Assembly (NCBI GenBank): GCA_017471405.1
Contig: JAFUTK010000062.1
Coordinates: 1 to 64,000 of the forward strand
DNA from: Ruminococcus sp.
GTDB lineage: Bacteria; Bacillota; Clostridia; Oscillospirales; Ruminococcaceae
Reading direction: 5' to 3'
DNA: 64,000 nt
Shown here: piece after piece, positions 8,745 through 19,585 of the stretch
Layout of the letters: the number at the start of each line of letters is the position of its first letter
Position numbering within the stretch: the stretch's first letter is position 1
Notes under the pieces: model-generated
Told to the model about the DNA's origin: nothing
The model's input: the letters and a program-made list of their open reading frames with translations, nothing else
Database searches by the model: none
Made by a program: the position numbers and the translations under genes

Positions 8745-10823
8745 ATGAATGTACCGGAGATATTCGGCAGCGAGGTATTCAACGAATCCGTGATGCGCGA
8801 GAAGCTCCCCAAGCAGACCTACAAGGCCCTGAAAAAAACTATAGCTGAGGGACTGCCGCTGGACATTGAGCTTGCAAACGTAGTAGCCAACGCTATGAAG
8901 GATTGGGCGGTAGAAAAGGGCGCCACCCACTACACCCATTGGTTCCAGCCTATGACCGGCCTCACAGCTGAGAAGCTGGACAGCTTCATCACCCCCACCG
9001 ATGACGGTCATGTTATAATGGAATTCTCCGGCAAGGAGCTCATCAAGGGCGAGGCGGACGCCTCCTCATTCCCCTCCGGCGGCCTCCGCGCTACCTTTGA
9101 GGCCAGAGGCTACACTGCTTGGGACGCCAGCTCCTATGCCTTCATCAAGGAGAACACCCTCTGTATTCCCACAGCCTTCTGCTCCTACAACGGAGAGGCT
9201 CTGGATAAGAAGACCCCCTTGCTCAAATCTATGGAGGCCATCAACCGCGCCTCGCTGCGCATACTTAAAATGTTCGGCTCGGACGCCACCCGCGTTATCG
9301 CCAACTGCGGCGCCGAGCAGGAGTATTTCCTCATCGACAGAGAGATGTACTCCCACCGCAAGGATCTGATCTTCACCGGCCGCACCCTCTACGGAGCCCC
9401 CGCCCCCAAGGGGCAGGAGCTGGAGGATCACTACTTCGGCACTATAAAGACCCGCGTTGCGGCCTATATGAAAGACGTTGACGAGCAGCTTTGGAGACTT
9501 GGCATCTACGCCAAGACCAAGCATAACGAGGTGGCCCCCGCTCAGCACGAGCTAGCACCCATTTTCAATACCGCCAACATCGCTACCGACCACAACCAGC
9601 TGACTATGGAGATAATGAAGCGCACTGCCAGAAAACACGGCTTCAAGTGCCTGCTGCACGAAAAGCCCTTTGCGGGTATCAACGGCTCCGGCAAGCACAA
9701 CAACTGGTCGCTTTCCACCAACACAGGCGTCAACCTGCTTGACCCCGGCAAGACTCCTGCCGAGAACGCGCAGTTTTTGCTGTTCCTTGTGGCGGTCATC
9801 AAGGCTGTAAATGACTATCAGGATATCCTGCGCGCCTCTGTCGCCACCGCCGGCAACGACCACCGCCTCGGCGCAAATGAGGCTCCCCCGGCTATTATTT
9901 CCATCTTCCTTGGAGATGAGCTGACAGGCATACTGGAGGCTATATCTCACGGCGACAAGTACGAGGGCAAGCGCGTGGAAATGGAGATAGGCGTTGACGT
10001 CCTGCCTCACTTCCCCAAGGATACTACCGACCGAAACCGTACCTCGCCCTTTGCCTTCACCGGCAACAAGTTCGAGTTCAGAATGCCCGGCTCGAGGCTT
10101 TCCTGCGGCGGCCCCATCACCGTCATCAACACCATCGTTGCGGCGACTCTCGACCAGTTTGCCGACGAGCTTGGCAAGGCTCCCAACTTCCGTCAGGCAT
10201 TGGAAGAGCTCATCAAGCGGGAGTACAAGGACAACAGCCGTATAGTATTCAACGGCAACGGCTACTCTGAGGAGTGGGAGAAGGAGGCCGAAAAGCGCGG
10301 CCTGCTCAACCTCCGCTCCACACCCGCCTCCGTTCCCTGCTTCTGTGATAAGAAGAATGTGGAGATGTTCTCCAAGTACGGCGTTTATTCCGAAACCGAG
10401 CTCAAGAGCCGCGTTGACATTCTCCTTGACGAGTACTGCAAGACCCTCAACATCGAGGCTCTGACGATGATAGATATGGCGAAAAAGGATATCCTCCCCG
10501 CCGCCGCTGCCTATATCAAGGAGCTGTCCCAGACCGCCGCGCTTGCTAAGGACTTGGGCGCTGACTGCGAGTTTGAGACGGATATGGTAAAGCGCATCTC
10601 CACTCTCGCTTCACAGACCTACCGCAAGATGGGAGACCTTGAAAATCAGCTGGTCAAGTGTAAGGAGGTTAAGGGAGTGCTGGCTCAGGCCAACTGCTAC
10701 CACGACAACGTGTTCACCGCTATGGGTGAGCTTCGCGCCTATGCCGACGAGATAGAAACCCTCGTGGGCGAGAAGTACTGGCCTTACCCCACCTACGGCG
10801 CACTGCTGTTCTATGTAATGTGA
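8745..10823 (+). CDS. glnN: glutamine synthetase type III
   Basis: It makes glutamine from glutamate, ammonia and ATP in the cytoplasm. At 692 residues it has the length of GSIII, far longer than GSI or GSII. It shows [25 protein letters not shown] (ATP/metal site), [14 protein letters not shown] and [12 protein letters not shown], all typical of GlnN. The frame is open upstream to 8433, but ATG 8745 has GGGAGG before it and lies just after the promoter and leader terminator; earlier starts would run through the GH8 gene and the promoter. GSIII is common in Bacteroides, Ruminococcus and other gut anaerobes, where it responds to ammonia. Confidence 0.96.
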   Translation: MNVPEIFGSEVFNESVMREKLPKQTYKALKKTIAEGLPLDIELANVVANAMKDWAVEKGATHYTHWFQPMTGLTAEKLDSFITPTDDGHVIMEFSGKELIKGEADASSFPSGGLRATFEARGYTAWDASSYAFIKENTLCIPTAFCSYNGEALDKKTPLLKSMEAINRASLRILKMFGSDATRVIANCGAEQEYFLIDREMYSHRKDLIFTGRTLYGAPAPKGQELEDHYFGTIKTRVAAYMKDVDEQLWRLGIYAKTKHNEVAPAQHELAPIFNTANIATDHNQLTMEIMKRTARKHGFKCLLHEKPFAGINGSGKHNNWSLSTNTGVNLLDPGKTPAENAQFLLFLVAVIKAVNDYQDILRASVATAGNDHRLGANEAPPAIISIFLGDELTGILEAISHGDKYEGKRVEMEIGVDVLPHFPKDTTDRNRTSPFAFTGNKFEFRMPGSRLSCGGPITVINTIVAATLDQFADELGKAPNFRQALEELIKREYKDNSRIVFNGNGYSEEWEKEAEKRGLLNLRSTPASVPCFCDKKNVEMFSKYGVYSETELKSRVDILLDEYCKTLNIEALTMIDMAKKDILPAAAAYIKELSQTAALAKDLGADCEFETDMVKRISTLASQTYRKMGDLENQLVKCKEVKGVLAQANCYHDNVFTAMGELRAYADEIETLVGEKYWPYPTYGALLFYVM

Positions 10824-10840
10824 TAATCTTCAAAACAAAA

Positions 10841-10872
10841 AGGGAGCTCCCAACGTCGGTCGGGAGCTCCCT
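10841..10872. terminator. bidirectional terminator between glnN and cotH-like gene
   Basis: AGGGAGCTCCC and its exact complement form an 11-bp stem around a 10-nt loop. On the minus strand it is followed by a T-rich stretch (reverse complement of CAAAACAAAA), so it best serves the minus-strand gene, while also ending glnN. Confidence 0.8.
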
Positions 10873-10882
10873 AAAATATTTG

Positions 10883-12886
10883 TCAGAACTGCTTTTCCAC
10901 CCAAGATACTATCTTTGAGATGTTCTTCGCCCTGCCTTTGATGAAGTCGCCGATGCACTTCGCGGAGGCATAGCCGCCGTTAACGGCCTCATCTGCCGAG
11001 CCGGTGCCGGGGTATCTGGTAAAGAACTGCTCAAACAGGGGAGAGTACTGCGCCGTCAGGTCATCAAGCATAGCCTGAAGCTTATCCTGCGCATATATCC
11101 CCTCGGAGAGCCCCTCCAGCCTTGCAAGGTAATCTGTGCGGAAGCCCTCGTTGGTCATAAGGTATGCGTAGCAGAGCACCGCAGGATTGTTGGTGCCCAT
11201 ATCAAGCAGCCCCTTGGGCTTGTAGTTGTCCTCCTTGATAGTGTTGGTGCCGCAGTCGGAGGAGCCGGAAACTCCGCCGAACTCCATATCATAGAACATA
11301 AATCTCCACTTGCCGTCAGCATACTCGTTGGAGGGGTCAACGTTAGAAGTCTTCCACATTGACCAGTTCTTGCCCGGCCAGTCCCACTTGTTGTTTATCC
11401 ATACCTCCGAGAGGAAATAGTCCCGGCAGCTCTCAATGTCCACCAGCTCCGCAAAGGCGTCATAATCCTCCTGAGAGGTGAGGGACTTGTGCTTCTTGAA
11501 GAAGTTTAAAAGCGGCTGGAAGTAGTAGCTTTCATTTGTCTCTCCCTCGGGAAGCTCGCCCTCGTCAAGCTTGTAGCCCAGCGCCAGAGCCTCGGCATCG
11601 CCCTTGTATACGATGACATCGGTTTTCTCAACGCCGTAATGGTCGGCAAAGTAGTCGTCGGAGTAATCCTCTTCAAGCAGGTAGAGCCCCCAGTACTCGC
11701 CGTTCAGGTATACCACGCAGGGGCGGGAGGCCTTGGTGGAGCAGTCTAAAGACTCGGACATTTTCTGCCAGTAGGTGTCGTTGAACTTGGCGGTAAAGGC
11801 GCAGTTGCCACCTGCCCTCAGCACCAGTGACTTGAAGGAGGTCATATCCTCGCCGTCGGAGCTCTTCAGTCCCTCAAAGACATTTCCCTCAAAGCGCTTT
11901 TCTCCGTAGTCCTTCCTTGCGAAGAGCCTCAGACCCTTAATGAGGTCAGAGCGGGAGTAGTTGCCCTGTATCCTTACACCGCACTGCTGCGAGAAGGTAA
12001 CGCTGCTGCCGTCGGGAGATATCTCCATAAGCGTTGCATCGGCGGGACGCTCCCAGGTACGCCCCTTCTGCTTGTAGTTGGCGTCTATCTGCCTTGCGGC
12101 TTCCTCGTTCATCTGTCCGCCGTTTTTAAAGTAATCAACAGCGGCATCTGTGAAGATATCGCCCTTGACGTAAATACCATAGGAGGGGTCAAAGAGGTCG
12201 TCATAATTCATAGAGATGCTCATTACCGCCAGGGAAGTGCCCATAGCCTTGCAGCTCTCGGCAAGACCCTGAATATGCTCCTCGGCGGTGCCGATGAAAT
12301 AGCTGCCGGCAAAGGGCTTGGTAACAGTCCCGTCGGACATCTCGGCGCAGGCGCGCACTACCGTTATCTTATCCACCGCGTCATCAGAGGGAGCCTTCAT
12401 CTTGCTGCCAAAGCCCCCGGCGCCGAAATCTATCTCCGCGAAATTACCAGAGAAGAGAGCCGGGTCAACGGCGGAGACTACATTCGGGTCGTCGTCACGC
12501 TTGGCAATGCTTATGGCGGCGGAGTACTTCTGCCGGGTGCTGCTGGAGCGCGGGTCAGAGCCGTCAGTGGTGTACCAGATATCCCCGCCGTCAGGGGAGC
12601 ATAGCTCCAGCGAGAATGCCTCTCCGTACACTCCGCTTTCTTTTGAAAAGCTCACTACGCTCTCGTTCTCGTTGTAGGACGGAACTGTGTAGTCCTTCTT
12701 ATCCGTATCTGATGAGTTGTCCGGGGTATCGGCTTTGCTGTCGGGAGCACTCTCCGCCTCGCTCTGGACCTTGGAGCTCTCCGTTGCTTTGCTACCTTCG
12801 CTCACCGATGATGAGCCCTCACCTGAGGCGCAGCCGGAAAGCATTAGCAGTGCTGATATGAACGCCGTAAGGCGCAGCTTGTTCAT
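10883..12886 (-). CDS. CotH-kinase-family lipoprotein with chitobiase-type beta-sandwich domain
   Basis: This 667-aa protein opens with a lipoprotein signal peptide (LMLSGCAS, lipid Cys at residue 19) and then a Ser/Glu/Asp-rich linker to about residue 70. Next comes a segment with GDIWYTTDGSDPR, the mark of the small chitobiase/hexosaminidase C-terminal-type domain found in secreted glycan enzymes. The C-terminal half carries the CotH family: LVLRAGGNC, VVYLNGEYWGLYLLEEDY and FMFYDMEFGG. CotH proteins are atypical kinases in spore coats, but extracellular CotH-domain lipoproteins are frequent in Ruminococcus, often linked to fibre degradation. It is monocistronic, convergent with glnN and divergent from pfp. 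The substrate is unknown. Confidence 0.8.
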   Translation of the reverse strand: MNKLRLTAFISALLMLSGCASGEGSSSVSEGSKATESSKVQSEAESAPDSKADTPDNSSDTDKKDYTVPSYNENESVVSFSKESGVYGEAFSLELCSPDGGDIWYTTDGSDPRSSSTRQKYSAAISIAKRDDDPNVVSAVDPALFSGNFAEIDFGAGGFGSKMKAPSDDAVDKITVVRACAEMSDGTVTKPFAGSYFIGTAEEHIQGLAESCKAMGTSLAVMSISMNYDDLFDPSYGIYVKGDIFTDAAVDYFKNGGQMNEEAARQIDANYKQKGRTWERPADATLMEISPDGSSVTFSQQCGVRIQGNYSRSDLIKGLRLFARKDYGEKRFEGNVFEGLKSSDGEDMTSFKSLVLRAGGNCAFTAKFNDTYWQKMSESLDCSTKASRPCVVYLNGEYWGLYLLEEDYSDDYFADHYGVEKTDVIVYKGDAEALALGYKLDEGELPEGETNESYYFQPLLNFFKKHKSLTSQEDYDAFAELVDIESCRDYFLSEVWINNKWDWPGKNWSMWKTSNVDPSNEYADGKWRFMFYDMEFGGVSGSSDCGTNTIKEDNYKPKGLLDMGTNNPAVLCYAYLMTNEGFRTDYLARLEGLSEGIYAQDKLQAMLDDLTAQYSPLFEQFFTRYPGTGSADEAVNGGYASAKCIGDFIKGRAKNISKIVSWVEKQF

Positions 12887-12939
12887 TTTGGTTTCCTCCT
12901 TTATGTTAAGATATTAGCTGTTCTCATTCTATCATATAA

Positions 12940-12953
12940 TGTAAACGATTTCC
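12940..12953. promoter_or_regulatory. cre-like operator (LacI-family site)
   Basis: TGTAAACGATTTCC matches 13 of 14 positions of the CcpA cre consensus TGWAANCGNTNWCA. It lies in the 276-bp divergent region between the CotH-like gene and pfp, about 55 bp upstream of the cotH-like start. It shares the core AAACGATT with the site before the LacI gene at 36926. Confidence 0.5.
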
Positions 12954-13036
12954 ATAGTATATTTTTCATATCGTATGAGTATATTATCCGAATTCACAGA
13001 TAATTTGCCGTCGATAACACCCAAAGCAGCGTCGGG

Positions 13037-13048
13037 GGAAACGTTTCC
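13037..13048. promoter_or_regulatory. perfect CG-centred palindrome, candidate LacI-family operator
   Basis: GGAAACGTTTCC is a perfect 12-bp palindrome with a central CG, the usual form of LacI/CcpA-family operators. It lies 44 bp upstream of the pfp -35 box in the same divergent region as the cre-like site at 12940. Confidence 0.5.
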
Positions 13049-13091
13049 AACCGTCATAAAGCTAAAAATATAACAATATTTGATAATACCG

Positions 13092-13120
13092 TTGCAATCC
13101 ACCGCAATTTATGGTATAAT
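13092..13120 (+). promoter_or_regulatory. promoter of pfp
   Basis: TTGCAA (13092-13097), 17-bp spacer, TATAAT (13115-13120) with an upstream TG one base away, so also an extended -10. Confidence 0.75.
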
Positions 13121-13162
13121 TTCTTATAGTGCATTTCTAGATAAAATACCGGAGGTAAAAAT

Positions 13163-14365
13163 ATGAATATAGCAGTCGCGCAGTCCGGCGGCCCTACCTG
13201 TGCCATTAATGCGTCCCTTGTGGGAGTGTTCCGTCAGGCATTAAAGACCCCGGAGATAGACGCCGTTTTCGGCTCGATAAACGGCATCGAGGGAATGATA
13301 AACGACGACCTTATCGACTTAAAGCTGGTCATCAGGTCTAACGAGGATATGGAGCTGCTTCGGCAGACACCCTCAACGGTGCTGGGCTCCTGCCGCTACA
13401 AGCTCCCCCCGCAGGAGGACAATGCCGAGGTCTATGAGAAGATCCTCCGCTGCCTTGAAAAGCACCGGATAGAGGCCTTCTTCTACATCGGCGGCAATGA
13501 TTCGATGGATACCGTCGTCAAGCTCTCCGCCTACCTTATCGGACGAGGCTCAAAGGTGAGAGTCGTGGGAATTCCCAAGACCATCGACAACGACCTGCCT
13601 GTGACAGATCACACCCCCGGCTTCGGCTCGGCGGCAAAGTATGTCGCCGCCACAGTTCAGGAGATAATTCGGGACAGCTCGGTGTATTCAATTGAGTCGG
13701 TGACCATAGTTGAGATAATGGGCAGACACGCCGGCTGGCTCACCGCCTCTACCTGCGTGCTTCGCGCCAATGAGGAGATAGCCCCCCACCTCATCTATCT
13801 GCCGGAGAGAAAATTCTCGGTAGAGCAGTTCGTTGAGGACGTTCGGGCAATGCAGGCCAAGTATAAGGCTGTCATCGTCGCCGTCTCGGAGGGCGTTGAG
13901 ATACCCGAGGAAAACTGCCGCTCGGGAGTTGTGGATAACTTCGGGCATGAGTATCTCTCCGGCGTAGGCAAAGCGCTGGAAAACATAGTTAGGCGTGAGA
14001 TAGGCTGCAAGGTGCGCTCTATTGAGCTCAACGTAATGCAGCGCTGCTCCTCCCACATCTGCTCCAAGACAGATATCGACGAAGCGGAGGAGATAGGCTC
14101 CCGGGCAGTTCTTGCAGCTCTTGACGGCGAGACCGGCAAGACAATGGTGTTCAGGCGCCTTTCGGATATCCCCTATGTGGTGACGATAGAATCCGTACCG
14201 GCATCTCAGGTCGCCAACAAGGAGAAGTTCTTCCCCTCCCAGTGGATAAACGCTCAGGGCAACGATGTTACCGAGGCTGCCTTCCGTTATTTCCTCCCAT
14301 TGATACAGGGAGAAGTGAACATTGCTATGCGCAACGGTATGCCGCTGCATTTCAAGCTGAAATGA
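13163..14365 (+). CDS. pfp: diphosphate-dependent 6-phosphofructokinase
   Basis: It phosphorylates fructose 6-phosphate in glycolysis with pyrophosphate in place of ATP, and the reaction is reversible. The 400-aa protein has QSGGPTCAINASL at the N-terminus, GGNDS at residues 110-114 where ATP enzymes have GGDGS, and GIPKTIDNDLP near 137; the Asn-Asp-Ser and Lys variants are the known hallmark of PPi enzymes. MGRHAGWLTA follows, as in the family. The ATG sits behind GGAGG. It has its own promoter and terminator, with LacI-type palindromes upstream suggesting sugar-dependent control. Confidence 0.92.
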   Translation: MNIAVAQSGGPTCAINASLVGVFRQALKTPEIDAVFGSINGIEGMINDDLIDLKLVIRSNEDMELLRQTPSTVLGSCRYKLPPQEDNAEVYEKILRCLEKHRIEAFFYIGGNDSMDTVVKLSAYLIGRGSKVRVVGIPKTIDNDLPVTDHTPGFGSAAKYVAATVQEIIRDSSVYSIESVTIVEIMGRHAGWLTASTCVLRANEEIAPHLIYLPERKFSVEQFVEDVRAMQAKYKAVIVAVSEGVEIPEENCRSGVVDNFGHEYLSGVGKALENIVRREIGCKVRSIELNVMQRCSSHICSKTDIDEAEEIGSRAVLAALDGETGKTMVFRRLSDIPYVVTIESVPASQVANKEKFFPSQWINAQGNDVTEAAFRYFLPLIQGEVNIAMRNGMPLHFKLK

Positions 14366-14366
14366 G

Positions 14367-14395
14367 AAAAGGGGCTGAGAAGTCAGCCCTTTTTT
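14367..14395 (+). terminator. terminator of pfp
   Basis: GGGGCTGA and TCAGCCC form a short GC stem with a GAAG loop, followed by six T residues, starting two bases after the pfp stop. Confidence 0.85.
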
Positions 14396-14471
14396 GATGT
14401 AAAAATATTGTTCGTCACAGGCCACTGCTTTGTGCAAAACGACGAAAATTGTGAAAAATCCCTTTATCCCC

Positions 14472-14499
14472 TTGCATTTTTATAAAATAGGATTATAAT
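14472..14499 (+). promoter_or_regulatory. promoter of groES-groEL
   Basis: TTGCAT (14472-14477) and TATAAT (14494-14499) with a 16-bp spacer lie directly upstream of the CIRCE element, the usual arrangement for HrcA control. Confidence 0.75.
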
Positions 14500-14504
14500 T
14501 ATAA

Positions 14505-14531
14505 TTAGCACTCGGGTATTAAGAGTGCTAA
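14505..14531 (+). promoter_or_regulatory. CIRCE element (HrcA operator)
   Basis: TTAGCACTC, nine bases, GAGTGCTAA: a perfect match to the CIRCE consensus. HrcA binds here and represses groESL until heat or misfolded protein inactivates it. hrcA itself is not in this window. Confidence 0.97.
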
Positions 14532-14566
14532 CACTTGAGACTAACGTCTGCTAATATAATATCTAA

Positions 14567-14857
<291 letters not shown>

Positions 14858-14882
14858 TTTCAGAACATATAGAAAGGACTGA

Positions 14883-16526
<1,644 letters not shown>

Positions 16527-16579
16527 AGCGCAGGCGGAAACGCAGGCTCGTGAATGTGCGTGCTTATACATTTGATATT

Positions 16580-16620
16580 AAAGGCACCTTTGCCGGGTAT
16601 CCGGCGGAGGTGCCTTTTTT
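16580..16620 (+). terminator. terminator of groESL
   Basis: AAAGGCACCT pairs with AGGTGCCTTT around an inner CCGG stem, followed by a T6 run. Confidence 0.85.
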
Positions 16621-16621
16621 C

Positions 16622-16705
16622 GCGCCTGCTCAAATTATATTGAATGAATAATGAATAATTAAGGTGCCGCCTTCGGCGGGTTATTTGTGCGCTTCGCGCA
16701 AAAAA
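16622..16705. repeat. family-B modular intergenic repeat (copy 1)
   Basis: It begins GCGCCTGCTCAAATTATA, continues with an AT-rich tag containing TGAATGAATAATGAATAATTAAGG, then CCGCCTTCGGCGG and GCGCTTCGCGC mini-hairpins, and runs into the terminator at 16707. The reverse complement of 24381-24543 has the same order of modules. It lies between the 3' ends of convergent groEL and the 81-aa gene. Confidence 0.75.
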
Positions 16706-16706
16706 A

Positions 16707-16731
16707 AGCAGCCCCTTTTGCAGGGGCTGCT
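16707..16731 (-). terminator. terminator of the 81-aa repeat-protein gene
   Basis: AGCAGCCCC and GGGGCTGCT form a 9-bp stem. Read on the minus strand it is followed by eight T residues, four bases after the stop codon of the gene at 16735. Confidence 0.85.
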
Positions 16732-16734
16732 TGT

Positions 16735-16980
16735 TTATTTTTCGTAGAATGCCTCAAAATCACCGAAGGAGGTGACCTTTTTCAGCTTGACATCGGGCAG
16801 CGAGGTCACGACCTGAATTTTTATTATCTCCGCTGAGAAGGCGTTGCTCGAGGCGGTCTTTACCTCAAAGTCCGGAAAGTTTTCAACGAACTGGACCTTT
16901 ATATCCGGGAACGAGGTGACCTCCCGGAAGGTGACCTTTTTACCTTTGAGTGAAGCTAAATGCTCCTTTGTAACGGACAT
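16735..16980 (-). CDS. small repeat protein resembling 7(1) septoil-knot (DUF6150-like) proteins
   Basis: The 81-aa protein has no signal peptide or membrane segment. Its sequence is built of an 11-12 residue unit, (V/F)-x-(S/N)-F-P-D followed by a short alternating strand: VTSFPD at 21-26, VENFPD at 32-37, VTSLPD at 58-63, VTSFGD at 69-74. The piece KVQFVENFPD is very like what I recall from proteins annotated as 7(1) septoil-knot domain, which are small, repeat-built and deeply knotted. Function in that family is unknown. AGGAGG precedes the ATG at a good distance, and the gene has its own terminator. It is upstream of nothing on its strand, so it gives no operon clue. Confidence 0.65.
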   Translation of the reverse strand: MSVTKEHLASLKGKKVTFREVTSFPDIKVQFVENFPDFEVKTASSNAFSAEIIKIQVVTSLPDVKLKKVTSFGDFEAFYEK

Positions 16981-17054
16981 AGCTCATTCCTCCTTATAAG
17001 TACAATTTTTAGTACAGTTAATCAGCTGTCAGCTAATCAGCTCTATCGCCGCGC

Positions 17055-17396
17055 TTATGCAGTGTGCTTTTTCCTGAGGCGGTAAACAGCCACGCCTATG
17101 GCAATTCCCACTGCACCTGCCGCAAGTGCTATCAGAAGATAGTCAATATGAAATCCCGAACGGAAGGCTATCTGAGGCAGCAGGCACTGCATCGCAATTA
17201 CCGCCGCCATAGGCAGGATATTCAGCCTGTTTGCCGGCAGACGCAGGCCGGCTGTCAGCATTATCGCCATAGGTGCGATAAAGAAAGCAATCATCGAGAA
17301 CAGCAGCTCATTGCCCGTCAGAGCGCCGCTGAATTTCCATATCAGCAGCCCAGCATACAGCAGGACTGTTACCGCTGTCAGAACATATCTTCTCAT
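17055..17396 (-). CDS. small four-helix membrane protein, unknown function
   Basis: The 113-aa hydrophobic protein has about four transmembrane segments (near residues 5-22, 31-50, 58-77 and 85-105) and ends in a basic tail RLRKKHTA. I do not recognise the family. It lies 13 bp downstream of gltX on the same strand, with AAAGGAG before its ATG, so it is probably co-transcribed with gltX. The coupling with tRNA charging may be only positional. Confidence 0.65.
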   Translation of the reverse strand: MRRYVLTAVTVLLYAGLLIWKFSGALTGNELLFSMIAFFIAPMAIMLTAGLRLPANRLNILPMAAVIAMQCLLPQIAFRSGFHIDYLLIALAAGAVGIAIGVAVYRLRKKHTA

Positions 17397-17409
17397 AACC
17401 TTATCTCCT

Positions 17410-18861
17410 TTATGAGAGAAGCTCTATGGCAGCTCTCACTCTCGCCATAGTCTTTTCCTTGCCGACGATAGCGGCGATATCCGTGCCGCCGCCGGGAGTG
17501 GAGCGCTGTCCCGAGAGGGCTATGCCCAGCGGGTAGAGCAGCCAGCCGTTTTTGACCTCCAGCTCTGCGGCTGCGGTCTGGCAGGCTTCATAGATGCTGT
17601 CCTTGGTCCAGTCGGTGACGGCTGCCAGCTTGGGCTCAAGCGCCTTAAGAGCCGTCAGCGCGGTGGCGGCGTCAGTCTTGAACTTCTTGTTCTTGTAGAG
17701 CTCAAGGTCGTACTCCGCCGGCATATCGTCAATGAAGGCCACCCGCTCGGGAATATCGGAGAGTATCTCGCATCTGGGCTTTAAATTCGCACAGAGCAGG
17801 TTGATATCAATCTCGCTGGAAACGACCTTTCTTATCCAGGGCTCCGCCAGCTTGACGAAATTCTCGTCCGGAAGGGCGGAGATGTGGGCGGCGTTTATCG
17901 CCCGCAGCTTTACGCTGTCAAAGATCGCGGGTGACTTATTTATCCGGGAGGGGTCCCATATCTCTATCATCTGCTCAAGGGAGAATATCTCCTCCTCGCC
18001 CTTGGGGCTCCACCCCAGCAGCAGCAGATAGTTGAGCACCGCCTCCGAGAGATAGCCCTGCGCCACCAGATCCTGATAGGAGGCATCGCCGTTGCGCTTT
18101 GAAAGCTTGTTGTGAGCGTCCTTCATAACGGGCGGGCAGTGGATGTAGGTAGGAAGCTCCCAGCCGAATGCCTGATAGAGCAGGTTGTACTTCGGTGTGC
18201 TGGAAAGGTACTCCGAGCCGCGGATAACGTGGGTTATCTGCATAAGGTGATCGTCCACCACGTTTGCGAAGTTGTAGGTGGGCATACCGTCGGTCTTTAT
18301 GAGTATCTGATCCTCCAGCTCGGAATTGTCCACCTCGATGTGACCGTAGATTAGATCATCAAAGGAGGTAACGCCCTCGGTGGGCATCTTCTGCCGGATA
18401 ACGTAGGGCATACCGGCGTCTAAATTCTTCTGTATTTCCTCGCAGGAAAGGCAGCGGCATTTTCTGTCGTAATGACCAACCGCCTCACCGGCAGCCTTTT
18501 GCTGCTCGTGGAGAGCGTTCAGCCGCTCCTCTGTGCAGAAGCAGTAGTAAGCCTGCCCCGCCTTCACCAGCTGCTCGGCGTAGTCCTTGAACATTCCCAT
18601 TCTCTCGCTCTGAACGTAGGGGCCGAAGTCGCCGCCAATGTCCGGGCCCTCGTCCCAGTACATACCGTTCTCCTTCAGAGTGCTGTAAATAACGTCCACC
18701 GCGCCCTCGACATATCTGCCCTGGTCGGTGTCCTCAATGCGAAGGATAAAGCTGCCGCCGTCGTGTCTGGCGGTGAGGTAGGCGTAAAGCGCAGTCCGCA
18801 GGTTGCCAACGTGCATATAGCCGGTAGGGGAGGGCGCAAAGCGTGTCCTAGTTTTTGACAT
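17410..18861 (-). CDS. gltX: glutamyl-tRNA synthetase
   Basis: It charges tRNA-Glu in the cytoplasm (in such bacteria often also tRNA-Gln for later amidation). The 483-aa class I synthetase shows RFAPSPTGYMHVGNLRTALYAYL at the N-terminus, where HVGN is the HIGH motif, and KLSKRNG near residue 244 as the KMSKS motif. The frame is open 11 codons further upstream, but the ATG at 18861 is preceded by AGGAAG and gives the normal MSKTRTRFAPSPTG start. It lies between an ElaA-like acetyltransferase (30 bp upstream) and a small membrane protein. Confidence 0.96.
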   Translation of the reverse strand: MSKTRTRFAPSPTGYMHVGNLRTALYAYLTARHDGGSFILRIEDTDQGRYVEGAVDVIYSTLKENGMYWDEGPDIGGDFGPYVQSERMGMFKDYAEQLVKAGQAYYCFCTEERLNALHEQQKAAGEAVGHYDRKCRCLSCEEIQKNLDAGMPYVIRQKMPTEGVTSFDDLIYGHIEVDNSELEDQILIKTDGMPTYNFANVVDDHLMQITHVIRGSEYLSSTPKYNLLYQAFGWELPTYIHCPPVMKDAHNKLSKRNGDASYQDLVAQGYLSEAVLNYLLLLGWSPKGEEEIFSLEQMIEIWDPSRINKSPAIFDSVKLRAINAAHISALPDENFVKLAEPWIRKVVSSEIDINLLCANLKPRCEILSDIPERVAFIDDMPAEYDLELYKNKKFKTDAATALTALKALEPKLAAVTDWTKDSIYEACQTAAAELEVKNGWLLYPLGIALSGQRSTPGGGTDIAAIVGKEKTMARVRAAIELLS

Positions 18862-18890
18862 AGTTTTACTTCCTTTCAGTATGTGTGTAT

Positions 18891-19331
18891 TCAAAGCTTA
18901 AGCAGCATTTTAACGTGGGGGATGCCGTCCTCCAAAAACTCCTCGGAGATGACCTCAAAGCCCTCTCTTGCATAGAAGCCCACAGCGTAGGTCTGAGCTT
19001 CGATGTAGATGCTTTGAGCGTCCAGCAGCGACCTTGCCAGCTCTATCCCGTGATGCAGCAGCTCCCCGCCGAGGCCGGTGCCCCGCTGTGTGGTGAGCAC
19101 TCTGCCCATACGGACGAGCCCAGTGTCCTTATCCATAACGCTCATACGCAGATAGGCGGCAACGGTGCCGTTGTCGTTGAAGTGAGCGTAGTGCAGGCTT
19201 TCGTAGTCGAGGCCGTCCAGCTCGGGGTATGGGCATTTCTGCTCCACCACAAAGACATCGACCCTTGCTTTGAGTATCTCATAAAGCTCACGGGCCGTCA
19301 AATCCTCAAAGCGTTTGATGCATATTACCAA
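18891..19331 (-). CDS. GNAT acetyltransferase, ElaA-like
   Basis: The 146-aa protein matches the ElaA group: an N-terminal LYEILKARVDVFVVEQKCPYPELDGLD segment, then RMGRVLTTQRGTGLGGELLHHGIE, where R-G-T-G-L-G is the acetyl-CoA loop, and FYAREGFEVISEEFLEDGIPH at the C-terminus. The substrate is unknown. The best start is TTG 19331, because GGGAGG is 8 bases before it; no in-frame ATG exists near the N-terminus. It is probably the first gene of the gltX transcription unit. Confidence 0.85.
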   Translation of the reverse strand: MVICIKRFEDLTARELYEILKARVDVFVVEQKCPYPELDGLDYESLHYAHFNDNGTVAAYLRMSVMDKDTGLVRMGRVLTTQRGTGLGGELLHHGIELARSLLDAQSIYIEAQTYAVGFYAREGFEVISEEFLEDGIPHVKMLLKL

Positions 19332-19458
19332 GCTGACACCTCCCGGACATCGGATATTATTAGTATACCAAACGCAGGAGAAAAAGTCAAGGCGTCCGCT
19401 TTTGTCAGCGAAAACGTTATGTTCACAAAAAGTTGTAAAATTTTATCATTATTATTAA

Positions 19459-19487
19459 TTGCATTGTCAGTACGGCAGTGCTATACT
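19459..19487 (+). promoter_or_regulatory. promoter of the MATE transporter gene
   Basis: TTGCAT (19459-19464), 17-bp spacer, TATACT (19482-19487), about 100 bp before the start codon. Confidence 0.65.
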
Positions 19488-19585
19488 ATCTTCCGAAAGA
19501 AATTTATGTTGCACAAATTCGCAGCACCTTTGTTATACACCCTGCACAAAAAGCAGTGCTTTTAACTTTGAGGAGATAGAAATAT

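Noticed and set aside
12275..12917. Several plus-strand frames opposite the CotH-like gene
   Set aside because: No RBS and no recognisable product; the minus-strand lipoprotein has signal peptide, domains and RBS.
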